From: Chlorobiaceae bacterium
GTDB lineage: Bacteria; Bacteroidota; Chlorobiia; Chlorobiales; Chlorobiaceae
Direction: 5' to 3'
Assembly (NCBI GenBank): GCA_013334965.1
Contig: JAAXWO010000003.1
Location: 124,001-188,000 of the forward strand
Length of the DNA: 64,000 nucleotides
The translations under genes and the position numbers were made by a program. Shown here piece after piece: positions 1-11,090 of the stretch. Within the stretch, counting starts at the first letter, position 1; each line of letters begins with the position of its first letter. Below the pieces are notes generated by a model. It saw only the letters and a list, made by a program, of their open reading frames with translations. It did not search any database and was not told where the DNA came from.

Positions 1-1
1 C

Positions 2-1249
2 GACGCGGTCGGCATCACCAACCAGCGCGAGACCACCGTTGTCTGGGATCGCAGGACGGGCAGGCCGGTGCACAACGCCATCGTCTGGCAGTGCCGACGC
101 ACCAGCGAACTCTGCAGCCGTTACTCCGGAGAGGCGAAGCCCATACGGGAGATGACCGGACTGCCGGTTGACGCCTATTTCAGTGCCACCAAGATACGCT
201 GGATCCTCGACAACGTCACGGGGGTCGACGCCGATGAGCTGCTGTTCGGCACGATTGACTCATGGCTCATCTGGAAGCTGACAGGCGGCCGGGTGCATGC
301 GACCGATGTCACCAACGCCTCCCGAACGCTCCTGTTCGACATTCGTGAGCGGCGCTGGGACCCGGGGCTTGCCGCCCTGTTCGGCGTGCCCGAATCCATG
401 CTTCCGGAGGTGAGACCTTCGATAGGCGGGTTCGGCACGGTAAACGCCATTCGTGAGCTGGATGGAGTGCCGATCGCAGGCGTTGCCGGAGACCAGCAGG
501 CGGCCCTGTTCGGCCAGTGCTGTTTTGAGCCGGGATCGGTCAAGAACACCTACGGAACCGGTTGCTTCATGATGATGAACACCGGACAGGATTTCGTTCG
601 TTCGGGCAACGGGCTGCTGACGACCCTCGCTCTCGACGGTTCTGGTCAGCCATGTTACGCCGTTGAAGGCTCCGTTTTCATAGGCGGGGCGGTGATGCAG
701 TGGTTGCGCGACGGGTTGCGGATGATCGGCGACGCCGCGGAGTCGGAGCAGATGGCCGAATCGGTCGGCTCGAACGGCGGCGTCTACATGGTGCCTGCCT
801 TCGTGGGACTCGGCGCGCCGCATTGGAACATGGATGCGCGAGGCACCATCGTAGGCCTGACGCGCGGAACATCAAGAGAGCATATAGTGAGGGCTGCGCT
901 CGAATCGATCGCGTTCCAGTCGTACGACGTGTTCCGGGCGATGGCTGCCGACACGGGAATCGAGCCGCAGGGGCTGACGGTCGATGGAGGCGCAGTAAAG
1001 AACGGATTCCTCATGCAGTTCCAGTCCGACCTGCTCGACATTCCGGTGTTCAAGCCCCGGAACATCGAATCGACCGCGCTTGGAGCGGCGTGCCTTGCCG
1101 GTTTGCAGACGGGAGTCTGGAGCTCGTCAGCCGATCTCCGGGCATTGAACCAGGTGGACGCCACATTCAGGCCATCGATGAATAAGGAGGACAGGGAGAT
1201 GCTGCTCGAAGGTTGGCGCAAGGCGATCCGGCAGACGCTTGCCGAGTGA
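2..1249 (+). CDS. glpK: Glycerol kinase, 5' end cut by the window
   Basis: Cytoplasmic FGGY-family kinase that phosphorylates glycerol with ATP to sn-glycerol 3-phosphate, feeding glycerolipid synthesis. The reading frame is open from base 2 and runs GITNQRETTVVWDR into the track ORF, which matches the glycerol kinase N-terminal region. The track start (GTG at 68) is therefore an internal valine and the true start lies upstream of the window. Visible family signatures are NAIVWQCRRT, the ATPase-fold segment YGTGCFMMMNTG, VPAFVGLGAPHW and the C-terminal DGGAVKNGFLMQFQSD. The missing N-terminus should be roughly 80 residues. Nothing follows in the same direction for 250 bases, so it probably ends its transcript; no clear terminator hairpin was found. 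Identification is secure. Confidence 0.96.
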   Translation, partial: DAVGITNQRETTVVWDRRTGRPVHNAIVWQCRRTSELCSRYSGEAKPIREMTGLPVDAYFSATKIRWILDNVTGVDADELLFGTIDSWLIWKLTGGRVHATDVTNASRTLLFDIRERRWDPGLAALFGVPESMLPEVRPSIGGFGTVNAIRELDGVPIAGVAGDQQAALFGQCCFEPGSVKNTYGTGCFMMMNTGQDFVRSGNGLLTTLALDGSGQPCYAVEGSVFIGGAVMQWLRDGLRMIGDAAESEQMAESVGSNGGVYMVPAFVGLGAPHWNMDARGTIVGLTRGTSREHIVRAALESIAFQSYDVFRAMAADTGIEPQGLTVDGGAVKNGFLMQFQSDLLDIPVFKPRNIESTALGAACLAGLQTGVWSSSADLRALNQVDATFRPSMNKEDREMLLEGWRKAIRQTLAE

Positions 1250-1374
1250 TTTCCTAGGATGATGGCAGATAATCATAGAGGGAATTATTGATTAAGCTAA
1301 ATCATTGTTATAAAAAAGTATGCTGAAGATATTGGAGTGAAGTCCCAGGAGTATTTGTATCTCTTTTTCTCTAT

Positions 1375-1503
1375 CTCCCCGGGTTAAACCCCTCCTGAAT
1401 GTAGGAGGTTAAAACCCGGGGCAACTGAATGTAAGATATCTGAATGTCCGTCGGGCTAAAGGCCATCCTGAATGTGGGAGATCAACAGCCGGGGCAATAA
1501 ACC
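1375..1503. repeat. Two degenerate units of the hairpin repeat family
   Basis: Two units about 73 bases apart, each carrying GGGGCAA..., with CCCCGGGTTAAACCCC and AGGAGGTTAAAACC hairpin-type segments and GGGCTAAAGG. The same strings make up the long array at 59.8-61.7 kb, 58 kb away, so this is a dispersed copy of that family. It fills most of the gap between glpK and the CWC gene, which starts three bases after the repeat. Confidence 0.8.
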
Positions 1504-1505
1504 TA

Positions 1506-1727
1506 ATGAATACCATGGCCAGACATACCCGACCCCATGAGGGCGTACCGGAAACCGTAACCTGCCCGATGTGCGGGAAGGAGTTCACCTGCGGACTTTC
1601 CAAATTATGCTGGTGCGCTACTTTGCCTATGTCCGACAAGGTTCGTGCCTGGCTTGCCGAACGTTACGAAACCTGTGTCTGCATGACATGCCTTATGAAA
1701 CTGATCGAGGATGATCAGAAAGGATGA
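1506..1727 (+). CDS. Cysteine-rich CWC family small protein
   Basis: A 73-residue protein with eight cysteines in the pattern CPMCGKEFTC, then CWC, then CVCMTC. This matches the small 'cysteine-rich CWC' family, whose role is unknown but which is presumed to bind zinc or another metal through the paired cysteines. It is of normal family length. A second ATG nine bases downstream (MARHTRP) could be the real start. It stands alone, just after a repeat element and about 300 bases before the next gene, so context says nothing of its function. Family membership is a motif reading; the metal is inference. Confidence 0.8.
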   Translation: MNTMARHTRPHEGVPETVTCPMCGKEFTCGLSKLCWCATLPMSDKVRAWLAERYETCVCMTCLMKLIEDDQKG

Positions 1728-2030
1728 TGCTGATCGACCGGCGTGATGCTCCAGGGCGTTTTGCCTCTTTCCATCGAATCGATCATCCGGACAGGGTGGC
1801 CACCTCCTTCCCCTCATCGAATTGTTTGTCAGACTCCTCTGCCTTCAGGGATCAGGGTTTTCTCCGCTCTTGATCGCCGTATCACCTGAACAAAAAACCT
1901 GGCAGGCTTATTACATGCCGGGAAATGCCGTCAGGTTGTCCGCATAAACCCCGTATGTTCGTTATATTGCCTGTGGTTTCGCCTTGAAGGCGATGTATCG
2001 AAAACAATAGAGGTATCCTGGACAAGAGAC

Positions 2031-2870
2031 ATGAACGATCAAAGAATATCGATTCTCGGATGCGGATGGCTTGGATTGCCGCTCGCCCGTTATTTTGCCG
2101 GAAAGGGATTCCGGGTCAAGGGATCGACCACCAGCGAAGGAAAGTTTGACGCGCTCCGTGCAGCCGGAGTAGAGCCATACCGGATCGTCTTGGGCGATTC
2201 GCTTGAAGGCGACGTCAAACCGTTCCTCGACAGCGAGATCCTTGTCGTGAACATTCCTCCGCAGCGTCGGGACGATATCGTCGAATACCATGTCGGGCAG
2301 ATATCCATGCTCATCGACGCTATCGCCGAATCGCCGGTAAAACATCTCCTGTTCGTAAGCGCCACGTCGGTCTATCCGGCGCTTGGCCGAGAAGTCGTTG
2401 AGGATGATGCATTTGCCCCCGAAGATGCCGATACGCCGGTCGGACAGGCGCTGCTCTACGTCGAGGATATGCTTCTTTCCGAACCAGCCTTCAACACGAC
2501 GGTGGTAAGGTTCAGCGGACTGATCGGTCCTGGCCGTTATCCGGTAAACTTCATGCAGCGCATGAAGGAGATCGCTGATTCCGACCAGCCGGTTAACCTC
2601 GTTCATCTCGACGACTGCGTGCAGATTATCGGCGAAATCATCAGCAGGGAGCTCTGGGGAGAGGTGTTCAACGCCAGTTGCCCCGGCCACCCGACGAGGC
2701 GCGAGTTTTATGCTGTCGCTGCAGAGAGCCATGGCCTGAGCGCGCTGCCTCCGGCAGCAGCAGTCGGCCGACCGTTCAAGACCGTAAGCAGCGAAAAACT
2801 CGAAAAGGCCCTGGGGGGATACCGTTTCCTGCATCCGGATCCGCTTGCAATGGCCCGAACTGTAGAGTGA
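2031..2870 (+). CDS. NAD(P)-dependent epimerase/reductase, YeeZ-like SDR
   Basis: Predicted cytoplasmic Rossmann-fold oxidoreductase of 279 residues. The N-terminus ISILGCGWLGLPLARYF is the dinucleotide-binding GxGxxG loop. Further along are VNIPPQRRDDIVEYH, FVSATSVYP and VVRFSGLIGPGRYPVNF, which resemble the YeeZ-type NAD-dependent epimerase group. The classical YxxxK catalytic pair of short-chain dehydrogenases is not obvious, so the reaction and substrate cannot be named. The length is usual for the group. It is apparently a single-gene transcript facing a convergent gene, with only 76 bases between the two stops. Confidence 0.75.
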   Translation: MNDQRISILGCGWLGLPLARYFAGKGFRVKGSTTSEGKFDALRAAGVEPYRIVLGDSLEGDVKPFLDSEILVVNIPPQRRDDIVEYHVGQISMLIDAIAESPVKHLLFVSATSVYPALGREVVEDDAFAPEDADTPVGQALLYVEDMLLSEPAFNTTVVRFSGLIGPGRYPVNFMQRMKEIADSDQPVNLVHLDDCVQIIGEIISRELWGEVFNASCPGHPTRREFYAVAAESHGLSALPPAAAVGRPFKTVSSEKLEKALGGYRFLHPDPLAMARTVE

Positions 2871-2946
2871 TTTGTCGTATTGTGCAGATTGGCATCATGC
2901 ACCCCGTACCTTAAGGGCAGGGTGCATGGAACGAGCCTGGCGGCGT

Positions 2947-3417
2947 CTACAGAATGAATTCGAGGTCATATCCGCCTTCAGCAGCTTCGACGGCAAAATC
3001 TCTTAGTTTCCGGAGGAACCCGACTGCCTTGTCAGGATCGAGCGCTCTCCAGTAGGCGATTTTAACCGGGTCGTCCTGCCAGCCGAGCATAACCCGTTCA
3101 GGACTTTTCGACCCGATATTTTCGATGCACCCGTCGATGATCTTCAGCATCCCCCCGATGCTTGCAGACGGCAGGAACGCTTCGTCCCAGCTGTCGAGTC
3201 CGTTGTTCGATTCAGAGATGAACGGAAGGGCGTTCAGCGCCTCTGCCACGCCGTAATGGAACAGGGCCGCCAGGTCGTGAGGGGAGATGTCGATCGAGGC
3301 GTAAACCTTGTAGTCGCTGTCGTCAAGCCTCACGGTGCCTACCTGTCCGGCGCGGTAGATCGGAAGCTCGCGGTGCAGGGGGTTTTCGTCGTCGAGCAGG
3401 ATGTGACGTACTGTCAT
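2947..3417 (-). CDS. Conserved hypothetical protein, 156 residues
   Basis: I do not recognise the family. The track ORF begins 40 residues further upstream, but that leader looks like translated intergenic DNA, while MTVRHILLDDENPLHRELP reads as a natural N-terminus, so I place the start at 3417. The protein is acidic and soluble, without a signal peptide or membrane segment, and has a helical C-terminal half (WRALDPDKAVGFLRKLRDFA). It is convergent with the epimerase and divergent from clpC, with 196 bases between its start and that of clpC, room for two promoters. No function is proposed. Confidence 0.6.
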   Translation of the reverse strand: MTVRHILLDDENPLHRELPIYRAGQVGTVRLDDSDYKVYASIDISPHDLAALFHYGVAEALNALPFISESNNGLDSWDEAFLPSASIGGMLKIIDGCIENIGSKSPERVMLGWQDDPVKIAYWRALDPDKAVGFLRKLRDFAVEAAEGGYDLEFIL

Positions 3418-3613
3418 GATGCTTTGATTCCGAACTGAAACGATTAATTCTGGATTGCTGTTTTTCTGAATGGAATTGGTTTCGCAGGGCGTCTTTAGTA
3501 TAATTAATTTTTGGCAGTGAAGTGAATACAGCGTCAAATGTACTCGTGAACGGTCAGATTGAACAACAGGGCAACCTCAATATGCTTGGTCAAATTTATA
3601 GATACAGATCATA

Positions 3614-6160
<2,547 letters not shown>

Positions 6161-6210
6161 TCACCCTTGCATACATAGCCAGTTCCGATGAACAGGTTGC
6201 GACAACAGCA

Positions 6211-6250
6211 AAGAGGCTGTCTCAGATGTACATGATGAGACAGCCTCTTT
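6211..6250 (+). terminator. Hairpin downstream of clpC
   Basis: A perfect 14-base-pair stem AAGAGGCTGTCTCA / TGAGACAGCCTCTT with an 11-base loop, 50 bases after the clpC stop. The following sequence is only weakly T-rich, so it may act as a terminator or simply be the first part of the dispersed repeat. Confidence 0.6.
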
Positions 6251-6442
6251 GTATTCTAACTGCGAGGCCCTGGCTGATGGGCTTCGGACGGCAAGCCTTG
6301 AATGGCGTACAGGAATGTCCGCCCTCTTTTGGGCATGTTGAGTTCGATTTTAAAGGAGTACTGGTTTTCCAACCCGCCATTATCCCCGATGAGCATGACT
6401 TGGCCGATGTGCCTTCTGAGACTGCCTGGCGTTACCCGTGGA
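6211..6442. repeat. Dispersed intergenic repeat, long copy (family 2)
   Basis: It starts with the hairpin GAGGCTGTCTCA/TGAGACAGCCTC and ends with ...GGTTTTCC, CCATTATCC and TGAGACTGCCTGGCGTTACCC. The element at 26001-26140 has the same start and end in the same order, so the two are copies of one repeat. This copy carries about 90 extra bases in the middle, including GTACAGGAATGTCCGCCCTC, a string also found in the hairpins near 14.0 kb. The track ORF across it (6226-6501) is not a gene. Confidence 0.75.
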
Positions 6443-6458
6443 TAAAGCATAACAAGGC

Positions 6459-6494
6459 AAAAGGGCCGCCCTCTCAGGCAGCCCTTTGTTTTGT
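6459..6494 (-). terminator. Intrinsic terminator of trpB2
   Basis: Stem AAAGGGC(C)GCC / GGC(A)GCCCTTT with one mismatch lies 17 bases past the trpB2 stop. Read on the minus strand it is followed by a short T-run (CCCTTTTG). Confidence 0.65.
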
Positions 6495-6510
6495 TCTCTG
6501 AAAACCATCC

Positions 6511-7878
6511 TCAGCCGATCTGCGGGTGGCCTTCGAGAGACTGGAGCGAACGCTGAAGCATCTCTTCGGGCAGGGCGTAGTCGCTGATCCTCCCGGACAG
6601 GAACGCATCGTAACCCTGCAGGTCCATAAGCCCGTGTCCCGACCAGTTCATGAGGATCACCTTCTCCTTGCCCTCCGCTTTCGCCTGTTTCGCTTCGCGG
6701 ATGGTCTGGGCTATGGCGTGCGAGGTTTCAGGAGCGGGAATGAACCCTTCGGTATGGGCGAAGAGCAATGCCGCCTCATAGCATTCGGTCTGAGGCATGG
6801 CGGTCGCCTCGATCAGGCCAAGCTGCTTCACATGGCTGACAAGCGGAGCCATGCCGTGGTAGCGCAACCCTCCGGCGTGGATGGCCGGCGGGACGAACCG
6901 GTGACCCAGGCTGTGCATGGGCAGGAACGGAGTCATCTTGGCAACGTCGCCCGCATCATACACGTAAGGCCCCCTGGTAAGGGTAGGGCAGGCCTCTGGT
7001 TCTGTCGCGATCACCCTGACCTCCTTGCCGTGGATCTTGTCGCACAGGAACGGGAAGCTGATTCCTGCGAAGTTGGAGCCGCCACCCGCGCATCCGATGA
7101 CGATGTCCGGGTATTTTCCGATCTTGTCAAACTGTTTTTTCGCCTCAAGGCCGATAATGGTCTGGTGCAGCATCACATGGTTCAGCACGCTGCCCAGTGC
7201 ATAGCGGGTATCGTCGCGCTCCACGGCCTGCTCTATCGCTTCGCTGATGGCGATGGCGAGGCTGCCGGGCGTATCGGGGGTTTCTTCAAGGATTTTGCGG
7301 CCGATGGCGGTCTCCATGCTCGGGCTGGGGAAGCAATCGGCGCCCCAGGTTTTCATCATGATCTTCCTGAACGGCTTCTGGTCGAAGCTGATCCTGACCA
7401 TGAACACCTTGCACTCGATGCCGATAAGCTTGCAGCTCATGGCCAGCGCGCTGCCCCACTGGCCCGCGCCGGTCTCGGTGGTCAGGTACTTGATGCCGAA
7501 CTGCTTGTTGTACCAGGCCTGGGCGACCGCCGTGTTCGGTTTGTGGCTGCCTGCAGGCGATACGCCTTCGTTCTTGTAGTAGATCTTTGCCGGGGTGCCG
7601 AGGGCGGCTTCGAGCCTGCGGGCGCGGTACAGCGGTGACGGGCGCCAGAGTTTGAGGATGCCGAGCACCTCTTCGGGAATGTCGATCCATCGCTCGGTGC
7701 TTACCTCCTGCTCGATCAGGTTCATCGGAAAGACCCTTGCGAGGTCATCCGGCCCGATCGGGTTTCCGTCCGGCCCGACAGGCGGCGGCAGCGGAACAGG
7801 AAGGTCAGCCTGGATGTTGTACCATTGGCGGGGCATCTCGTCCTCGCTGAGGAGGATCTTTGTGGGCTCTGTACTCAT
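6511..7878 (-). CDS. trpB: Tryptophan synthase beta-like protein TrpB2
   Basis: Cytoplasmic PLP enzyme that makes L-tryptophan from indole (or indole glycerol phosphate via TrpA) and serine. At 455 residues with the N-terminal extension [20 protein letters not shown] and the insert [10 protein letters not shown], it belongs to the TrpB2 branch, which is longer than the classic TrpB1 that pairs tightly with TrpA. The PLP lysine lies in [13 protein letters not shown], and the cofactor phosphate loop is [11 protein letters not shown]. No trpA or other trp gene is adjacent, which is usual for TrpB2. It may salvage free indole. The start at 7878 gives the typical family N-terminus. Confidence 0.93.
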   Translation of the reverse strand: MSTEPTKILLSEDEMPRQWYNIQADLPVPLPPPVGPDGNPIGPDDLARVFPMNLIEQEVSTERWIDIPEEVLGILKLWRPSPLYRARRLEAALGTPAKIYYKNEGVSPAGSHKPNTAVAQAWYNKQFGIKYLTTETGAGQWGSALAMSCKLIGIECKVFMVRISFDQKPFRKIMMKTWGADCFPSPSMETAIGRKILEETPDTPGSLAIAISEAIEQAVERDDTRYALGSVLNHVMLHQTIIGLEAKKQFDKIGKYPDIVIGCAGGGSNFAGISFPFLCDKIHGKEVRVIATEPEACPTLTRGPYVYDAGDVAKMTPFLPMHSLGHRFVPPAIHAGGLRYHGMAPLVSHVKQLGLIEATAMPQTECYEAALLFAHTEGFIPAPETSHAIAQTIREAKQAKAEGKEKVILMNWSGHGLMDLQGYDAFLSGRISDYALPEEMLQRSLQSLEGHPQIG

Positions 7879-8026
7879 GCTGGTATTACTTGTTTGACAT
7901 GTAAGATTCCTGGCTCGCAGGTCAGGCCATTATGAAAAATAGAGGACAAGGCGCGGATTTCAATACTGTAAAGTAACGAATTAATGAATGATGATGTAAA
8001 AAAGAGGTGAAACGTCAGGATGTGGG

Positions 8027-8112
8027 TGCCGAAGGCGGGAATCGAACCCGCACGTCCATTGCTGAACACGGGATTTTAAGTCCCGGGCGTCTACCAGTTC
8101 CGCCACTTCGGC
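8027..8112 (-). tRNA. tRNA-Leu (anticodon UAA)
   Basis: The reverse strand folds into a class II tRNA. The acceptor stem is GCCGAAG/CTTCGGC, the D arm contains GGAACTGGTAGAC, and the anticodon stem CGGGA/TCCCG encloses the loop CTTAAAA (anticodon TAA). A long variable arm follows, then the T arm GCGGGTTCGATTCCCGC. The discriminator is A, as expected for leucine. CCA does not follow directly, so it must be added after transcription. It stands alone between trpB2 and thiL. Confidence 0.96.
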
Positions 8113-8193
8113 AAGCATTCAGATCGGAAACGGCCTAATTTACCATCTTTACGACGAATACACAAACAGCGTTCGTTTCCGATCATCCGTTTA

Positions 8194-9264
8194 TTATGGA
8201 GTGAAGTGGTCGAACCCCTTTCCTGAATCAGCGAGGTCGATCGTCATGCCGTAGATGTCGGTCAGCAGCAGCCCCTCTTCGGGCTCCGTGATCCTGCCGA
8301 TGATCGAGATGTCACGGTTTGCAGCGATATCGTCGTAAAGTCCCTTCGGCACCGTGAACAGCAGCTGGTAATCCTCACCTCCCGACAGCGCCCATGAGAG
8401 GGCATCCTCCTGGAACTCTTCGGCGATGCTTCTCGCTTCGGGAAGCACAGGGATCCGTCCTTCTTCGATCAGGGCACCCACGCCTGACCTCCGGCAGATA
8501 TGGCCGATATCGGAGGTCAGGCCGTCCGAGATGTCGATCATGGATGTCGGCACGATATCATTGTCGCGGAAAAACCGTATCGTGTCCAGGCGCGCTTCAG
8601 GCAGCAGGTGGTGACGGATGGCCCCGGTATACTCCTGCAGTTCAGCCATCACATCCTTGTTGTATGGCTCGTTGTTGCGCAGTTGCTCGATCATCGTCGC
8701 CCGTTCCCGGAGCAGCACCTTCAGGCCCGCTGTCGAGCCTCCGAGCGTTCCCGTCACGCAGACCAGGTCGCCCGGCATGGCCCCTTTTCTCAGCGTCAGG
8801 CGATGTTCGGCAGTTTCTCCGATCATGGTCACCGAAATCGTGAGGCCCGACGGTGAGGACGAGGTATCTCCGCCAGCGATGGCCAGACCATATCGGGATG
8901 CCGCATGGACCATGCCGCGGTAAAGCTCCTCGACCATTTCCACCGGTACCTTGCGCGGCACGGCGATCGAAACCAGCGCGTATCGAGGCTCTGCGTTCAT
9001 GGCGCAGACGTCGGAGACGTTGACGCTGATCGACTTGCTGCCGAGGTGGTGCATCGGGGTGGTCAGGAGGTCGAAGTGCACATGTTCGACGAGAAGGTCG
9101 GTCGTGGCGACCTGAAGCGCGGGGCCGCCGGTGCGGTAGACCGCACAGTCATCGCCGATACCCTCCATGAGGCCGGGAGCGTTTTTCAGCGAAGGGGCTG
9201 CAATGGCCGAAACTCTTTCGATAAGCCCGAATTCACCGATCTCCGAAATAGGTTTGAATGACAT
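8194..9264 (-). CDS. thiL: Thiamine-monophosphate kinase
   Basis: Cytoplasmic ATP-dependent kinase that converts thiamine monophosphate to thiamine pyrophosphate, the last step of cofactor synthesis. Family features of the PurM-like fold are visible: N-terminal GEFGLIERVSA, the metal and ATP segment GIGDDCAVYR, TTDLLVEHVHFDL, SVNVSDVCAMNAEPRYALVS, the binding segment AGGDTSSSPSGLTIS, and the C-terminal DISDGLTSDIGHICRRSGVGA with SGGEDYQLLFT. The length of 356 is close to the usual 320-350. The gene diverges from ftsY with 86 bases between the starts. No TPP riboswitch was recognised upstream, and no other thi gene is nearby. Confidence 0.95.
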   Translation of the reverse strand: MSFKPISEIGEFGLIERVSAIAAPSLKNAPGLMEGIGDDCAVYRTGGPALQVATTDLLVEHVHFDLLTTPMHHLGSKSISVNVSDVCAMNAEPRYALVSIAVPRKVPVEMVEELYRGMVHAASRYGLAIAGGDTSSSPSGLTISVTMIGETAEHRLTLRKGAMPGDLVCVTGTLGGSTAGLKVLLRERATMIEQLRNNEPYNKDVMAELQEYTGAIRHHLLPEARLDTIRFFRDNDIVPTSMIDISDGLTSDIGHICRRSGVGALIEEGRIPVLPEARSIAEEFQEDALSWALSGGEDYQLLFTVPKGLYDDIAANRDISIIGRITEPEEGLLLTDIYGMTIDLADSGKGFDHFTP

Positions 9265-9350
9265 ATATTTACGTACATTAAAAATTAGACATGCTTTTCC
9301 GGCATACGCCGGGCCCGCCGTTCACAAACATAGACAATTTCTTTTTTCCC

Positions 9351-10301
9351 ATGGGTTTTTTTGACAAGCTCGGGTTGACGCGCCTGAAAGAGGGGCTCAC
9401 CAAAACCCGCGATACCTTTCGGGACAAGCTCTCATTCGTCACGAAAGGCAAGACGGAGGTAGATGACGAGTTCCTCGAAGAGCTCGAAAACATTCTGGTG
9501 GCCGCCGACGTGGGTGTCGAAACCACGCTCGACATCGTCGAAGCCGTCACCGAACGATCGAAGTCCGAAACCTACCGCACGGAAGAGGAGTTGAACCGGA
9601 TGGTCATGGACGAAATCCGGAAGCTTCTGACCGAATCCGGCCACGACCACCCGGTCGATTTCGATGCTCCGCTTTCAGCAAAACCTTACGTCATCATGAT
9701 CGTAGGCGTGAACGGCGCAGGAAAGACCACCAGCGTCGCCAAGCTTGCCCACAACTACGAAAAGGCGGGCAAACGGGTCGTGATCGCTGCCGCAGACACC
9801 TTCAGGGCGGCCGCATACGAACAGCTCAAGATATGGGCCGACCGGGCAGGCGTACCCATCATCGGCCAGGGACAGGGCGCAGATCCGGCCTCCGTGGTTT
9901 TCGACTCCGTCAGTTCCGCCATATCCAGGGGGAGCGACGTGGTGCTGGTCGATACGGCCGGTCGCCTGCACAACAAGAGCCACCTCATGGAAGAGCTTGC
10001 AAAGATCATGCGCGTGGCCCGAAAGAAGATTCCGGAAGCCCCTCACGAAGTGCTGCTGGTGCTCGACGGCACCACCGGGCAGAACGCTGTGCTCCAGGCC
10101 AGGGAGTTCACGAAATTCGTCAACGTCACCGGCCTGGTCATGACCAAGCTCGACGGCACCTCCAAAGGGGGCATCGTACTCTCGATTTCGCGTGAGCTCA
10201 ACCTTCCGGTCAAGTACATCGGCGTGGGCGAGAAGATCGACGACCTCCAGCTGTTCGATCGCGTCAAGTTCGTCGAGGCGCTGCTCGAAAAAGAGGGGTG
10301 A
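9351..10301 (+). CDS. ftsY: Signal recognition particle receptor FtsY
   Basis: SRP-family GTPase that docks ribosome-SRP complexes at the inner membrane for co-translational insertion. The start is placed at MGFFDKLGLTRLKEGL, 20 codons inside the track ORF, because the N-domain of short FtsY proteins begins this way and the preceding residues look like leader translation. It contains the N domain (about 1-90), then the G domain with Walker A VGVNGAGKTTSVAKLA, the SRP-GTPase insert ADTFRAAAYEQL, DTAGRLHNKSHL, TKLDGTSKGG and the C-terminal VKYIGVGEKIDDLQ. The 316-residue product lacks the long acidic A domain of E. coli FtsY, which is common outside the proteobacteria. Confidence 0.96.
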   Translation: MGFFDKLGLTRLKEGLTKTRDTFRDKLSFVTKGKTEVDDEFLEELENILVAADVGVETTLDIVEAVTERSKSETYRTEEELNRMVMDEIRKLLTESGHDHPVDFDAPLSAKPYVIMIVGVNGAGKTTSVAKLAHNYEKAGKRVVIAAADTFRAAAYEQLKIWADRAGVPIIGQGQGADPASVVFDSVSSAISRGSDVVLVDTAGRLHNKSHLMEELAKIMRVARKKIPEAPHEVLLVLDGTTGQNAVLQAREFTKFVNVTGLVMTKLDGTSKGGIVLSISRELNLPVKYIGVGEKIDDLQLFDRVKFVEALLEKEG

Positions 10302-10325
10302 AAAAGGCCTCTCCATGGATTCTAT

Positions 10326-10345
10326 GGGCGGTTCGTGAACCGCCC
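10326..10345. repeat. Perfect hairpin after ftsY
   Basis: GGGCGGTTC / GAACCGCCC with a 2-base loop, 24 bases past the ftsY stop and without a T-run. It resembles the short hairpins near 14.0 kb and in the 60 kb array in size and style, and may serve to protect the transcript 3' end. Confidence 0.5.
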
Positions 10346-10429
10346 TTGCCTGCCTTTTGATACAACATCCAGCGTTCCGCCCTCCTTTCAGCTTGCTTAA
10401 GCCAATTGATTATATCGAGGCTGCCTGAT

Positions 10430-11005
10430 CTACTCCTCCATCAATTGCGTTACGCTCATCCCAAGATTTCCCAGCAGTGTCGTCGGGTCGCTGATCCGGA
10501 ACAGGTGCGTGCCGGATCGGGCGTCCTGTGCGCCGAGCCTGTCGGCGACGGTCGATGATTCAGGCATCGACGCGACCAGACCCGCCAGAGGGTTCTCGAT
10601 CCTTGACGGTCCGGTGAACATCACCACATGGACGATCTCGGCATCAGGGAGGTCGAGGAGGTAATCGATATGCCAGTGCAGTTTTTTGCCCGCTTTTCCG
10701 GTCGGTTCACGGTATCCCGTGGCCGTGAAGTGTTCGACAAGCGCTTTCCGGATCTTGTGCGGTTTCCCCTTGCCGCTTCTTGACGCGTGGCGCACCAGCC
10801 TTCCGGCAAGCGGAAACGCCCCCTTGCCGTCGCCCAGCGCCGAGCCGACATAGAGGTAGGTCCCAGGCTCGAAGCTGATCGCCCTGCCTCCAAGAAATCT
10901 CCCGAACGAAACCTCCGCAGGCGCACGGAGTTCGATGAGCAGCATATAGGTGCCCTGGCGGGAATTGTGGCCGAAAATGGTAAACTGCATAGAGCGGAAT
11001 TGCAT
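10430..11005 (-). CDS. GIY-YIG / DUF123 family protein
   Basis: Predicted small nuclease-like protein of the DUF123 subgroup of GIY-YIG domains. The signature blocks are GTYMLLIELRAP, then GTYLYVGSALGDG, then RHASRSGKGKPHKIR and LHWHIDYLLDLPDAEI. DUF123 proteins occur alone or fused to endonuclease III, and their substrate is not established. The C-terminal part (HLFRISDPTTLLGNLG) is less conserved. The first ATG (11005) and one five codons later (10990) are both possible starts. The gene stands between convergent ftsY and divergent pcm. The fold call is strong, the activity unknown. Confidence 0.8.
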   Translation of the reverse strand: MQFRSMQFTIFGHNSRQGTYMLLIELRAPAEVSFGRFLGGRAISFEPGTYLYVGSALGDGKGAFPLAGRLVRHASRSGKGKPHKIRKALVEHFTATGYREPTGKAGKKLHWHIDYLLDLPDAEIVHVVMFTGPSRIENPLAGLVASMPESSTVADRLGAQDARSGTHLFRISDPTTLLGNLGMSVTQLMEE

Positions 11006-11090
11006 TATTGAGGATAAGATGCAATATTAGCGAAGCTGTATCAAGCGGTCAATCTGCCGGTTGCGAGATTGACGGGCACTCATATCGACG

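Noticed and set aside
6226-6501. 91-codon ORF after clpC
   Set aside because: It lies across the dispersed repeat and two terminator hairpins and has no protein-like features.
6526-7638. 370-codon plus-strand ORF opposite trpB2
   Set aside because: It is the shadow of a GC-rich conserved gene; the minus-strand protein has clear TrpB2 motifs.
7875-8069. 64-codon minus ORF between trpB2 and the tRNA
   Set aside because: It overlaps the tRNA-Leu gene and has no protein-like character.
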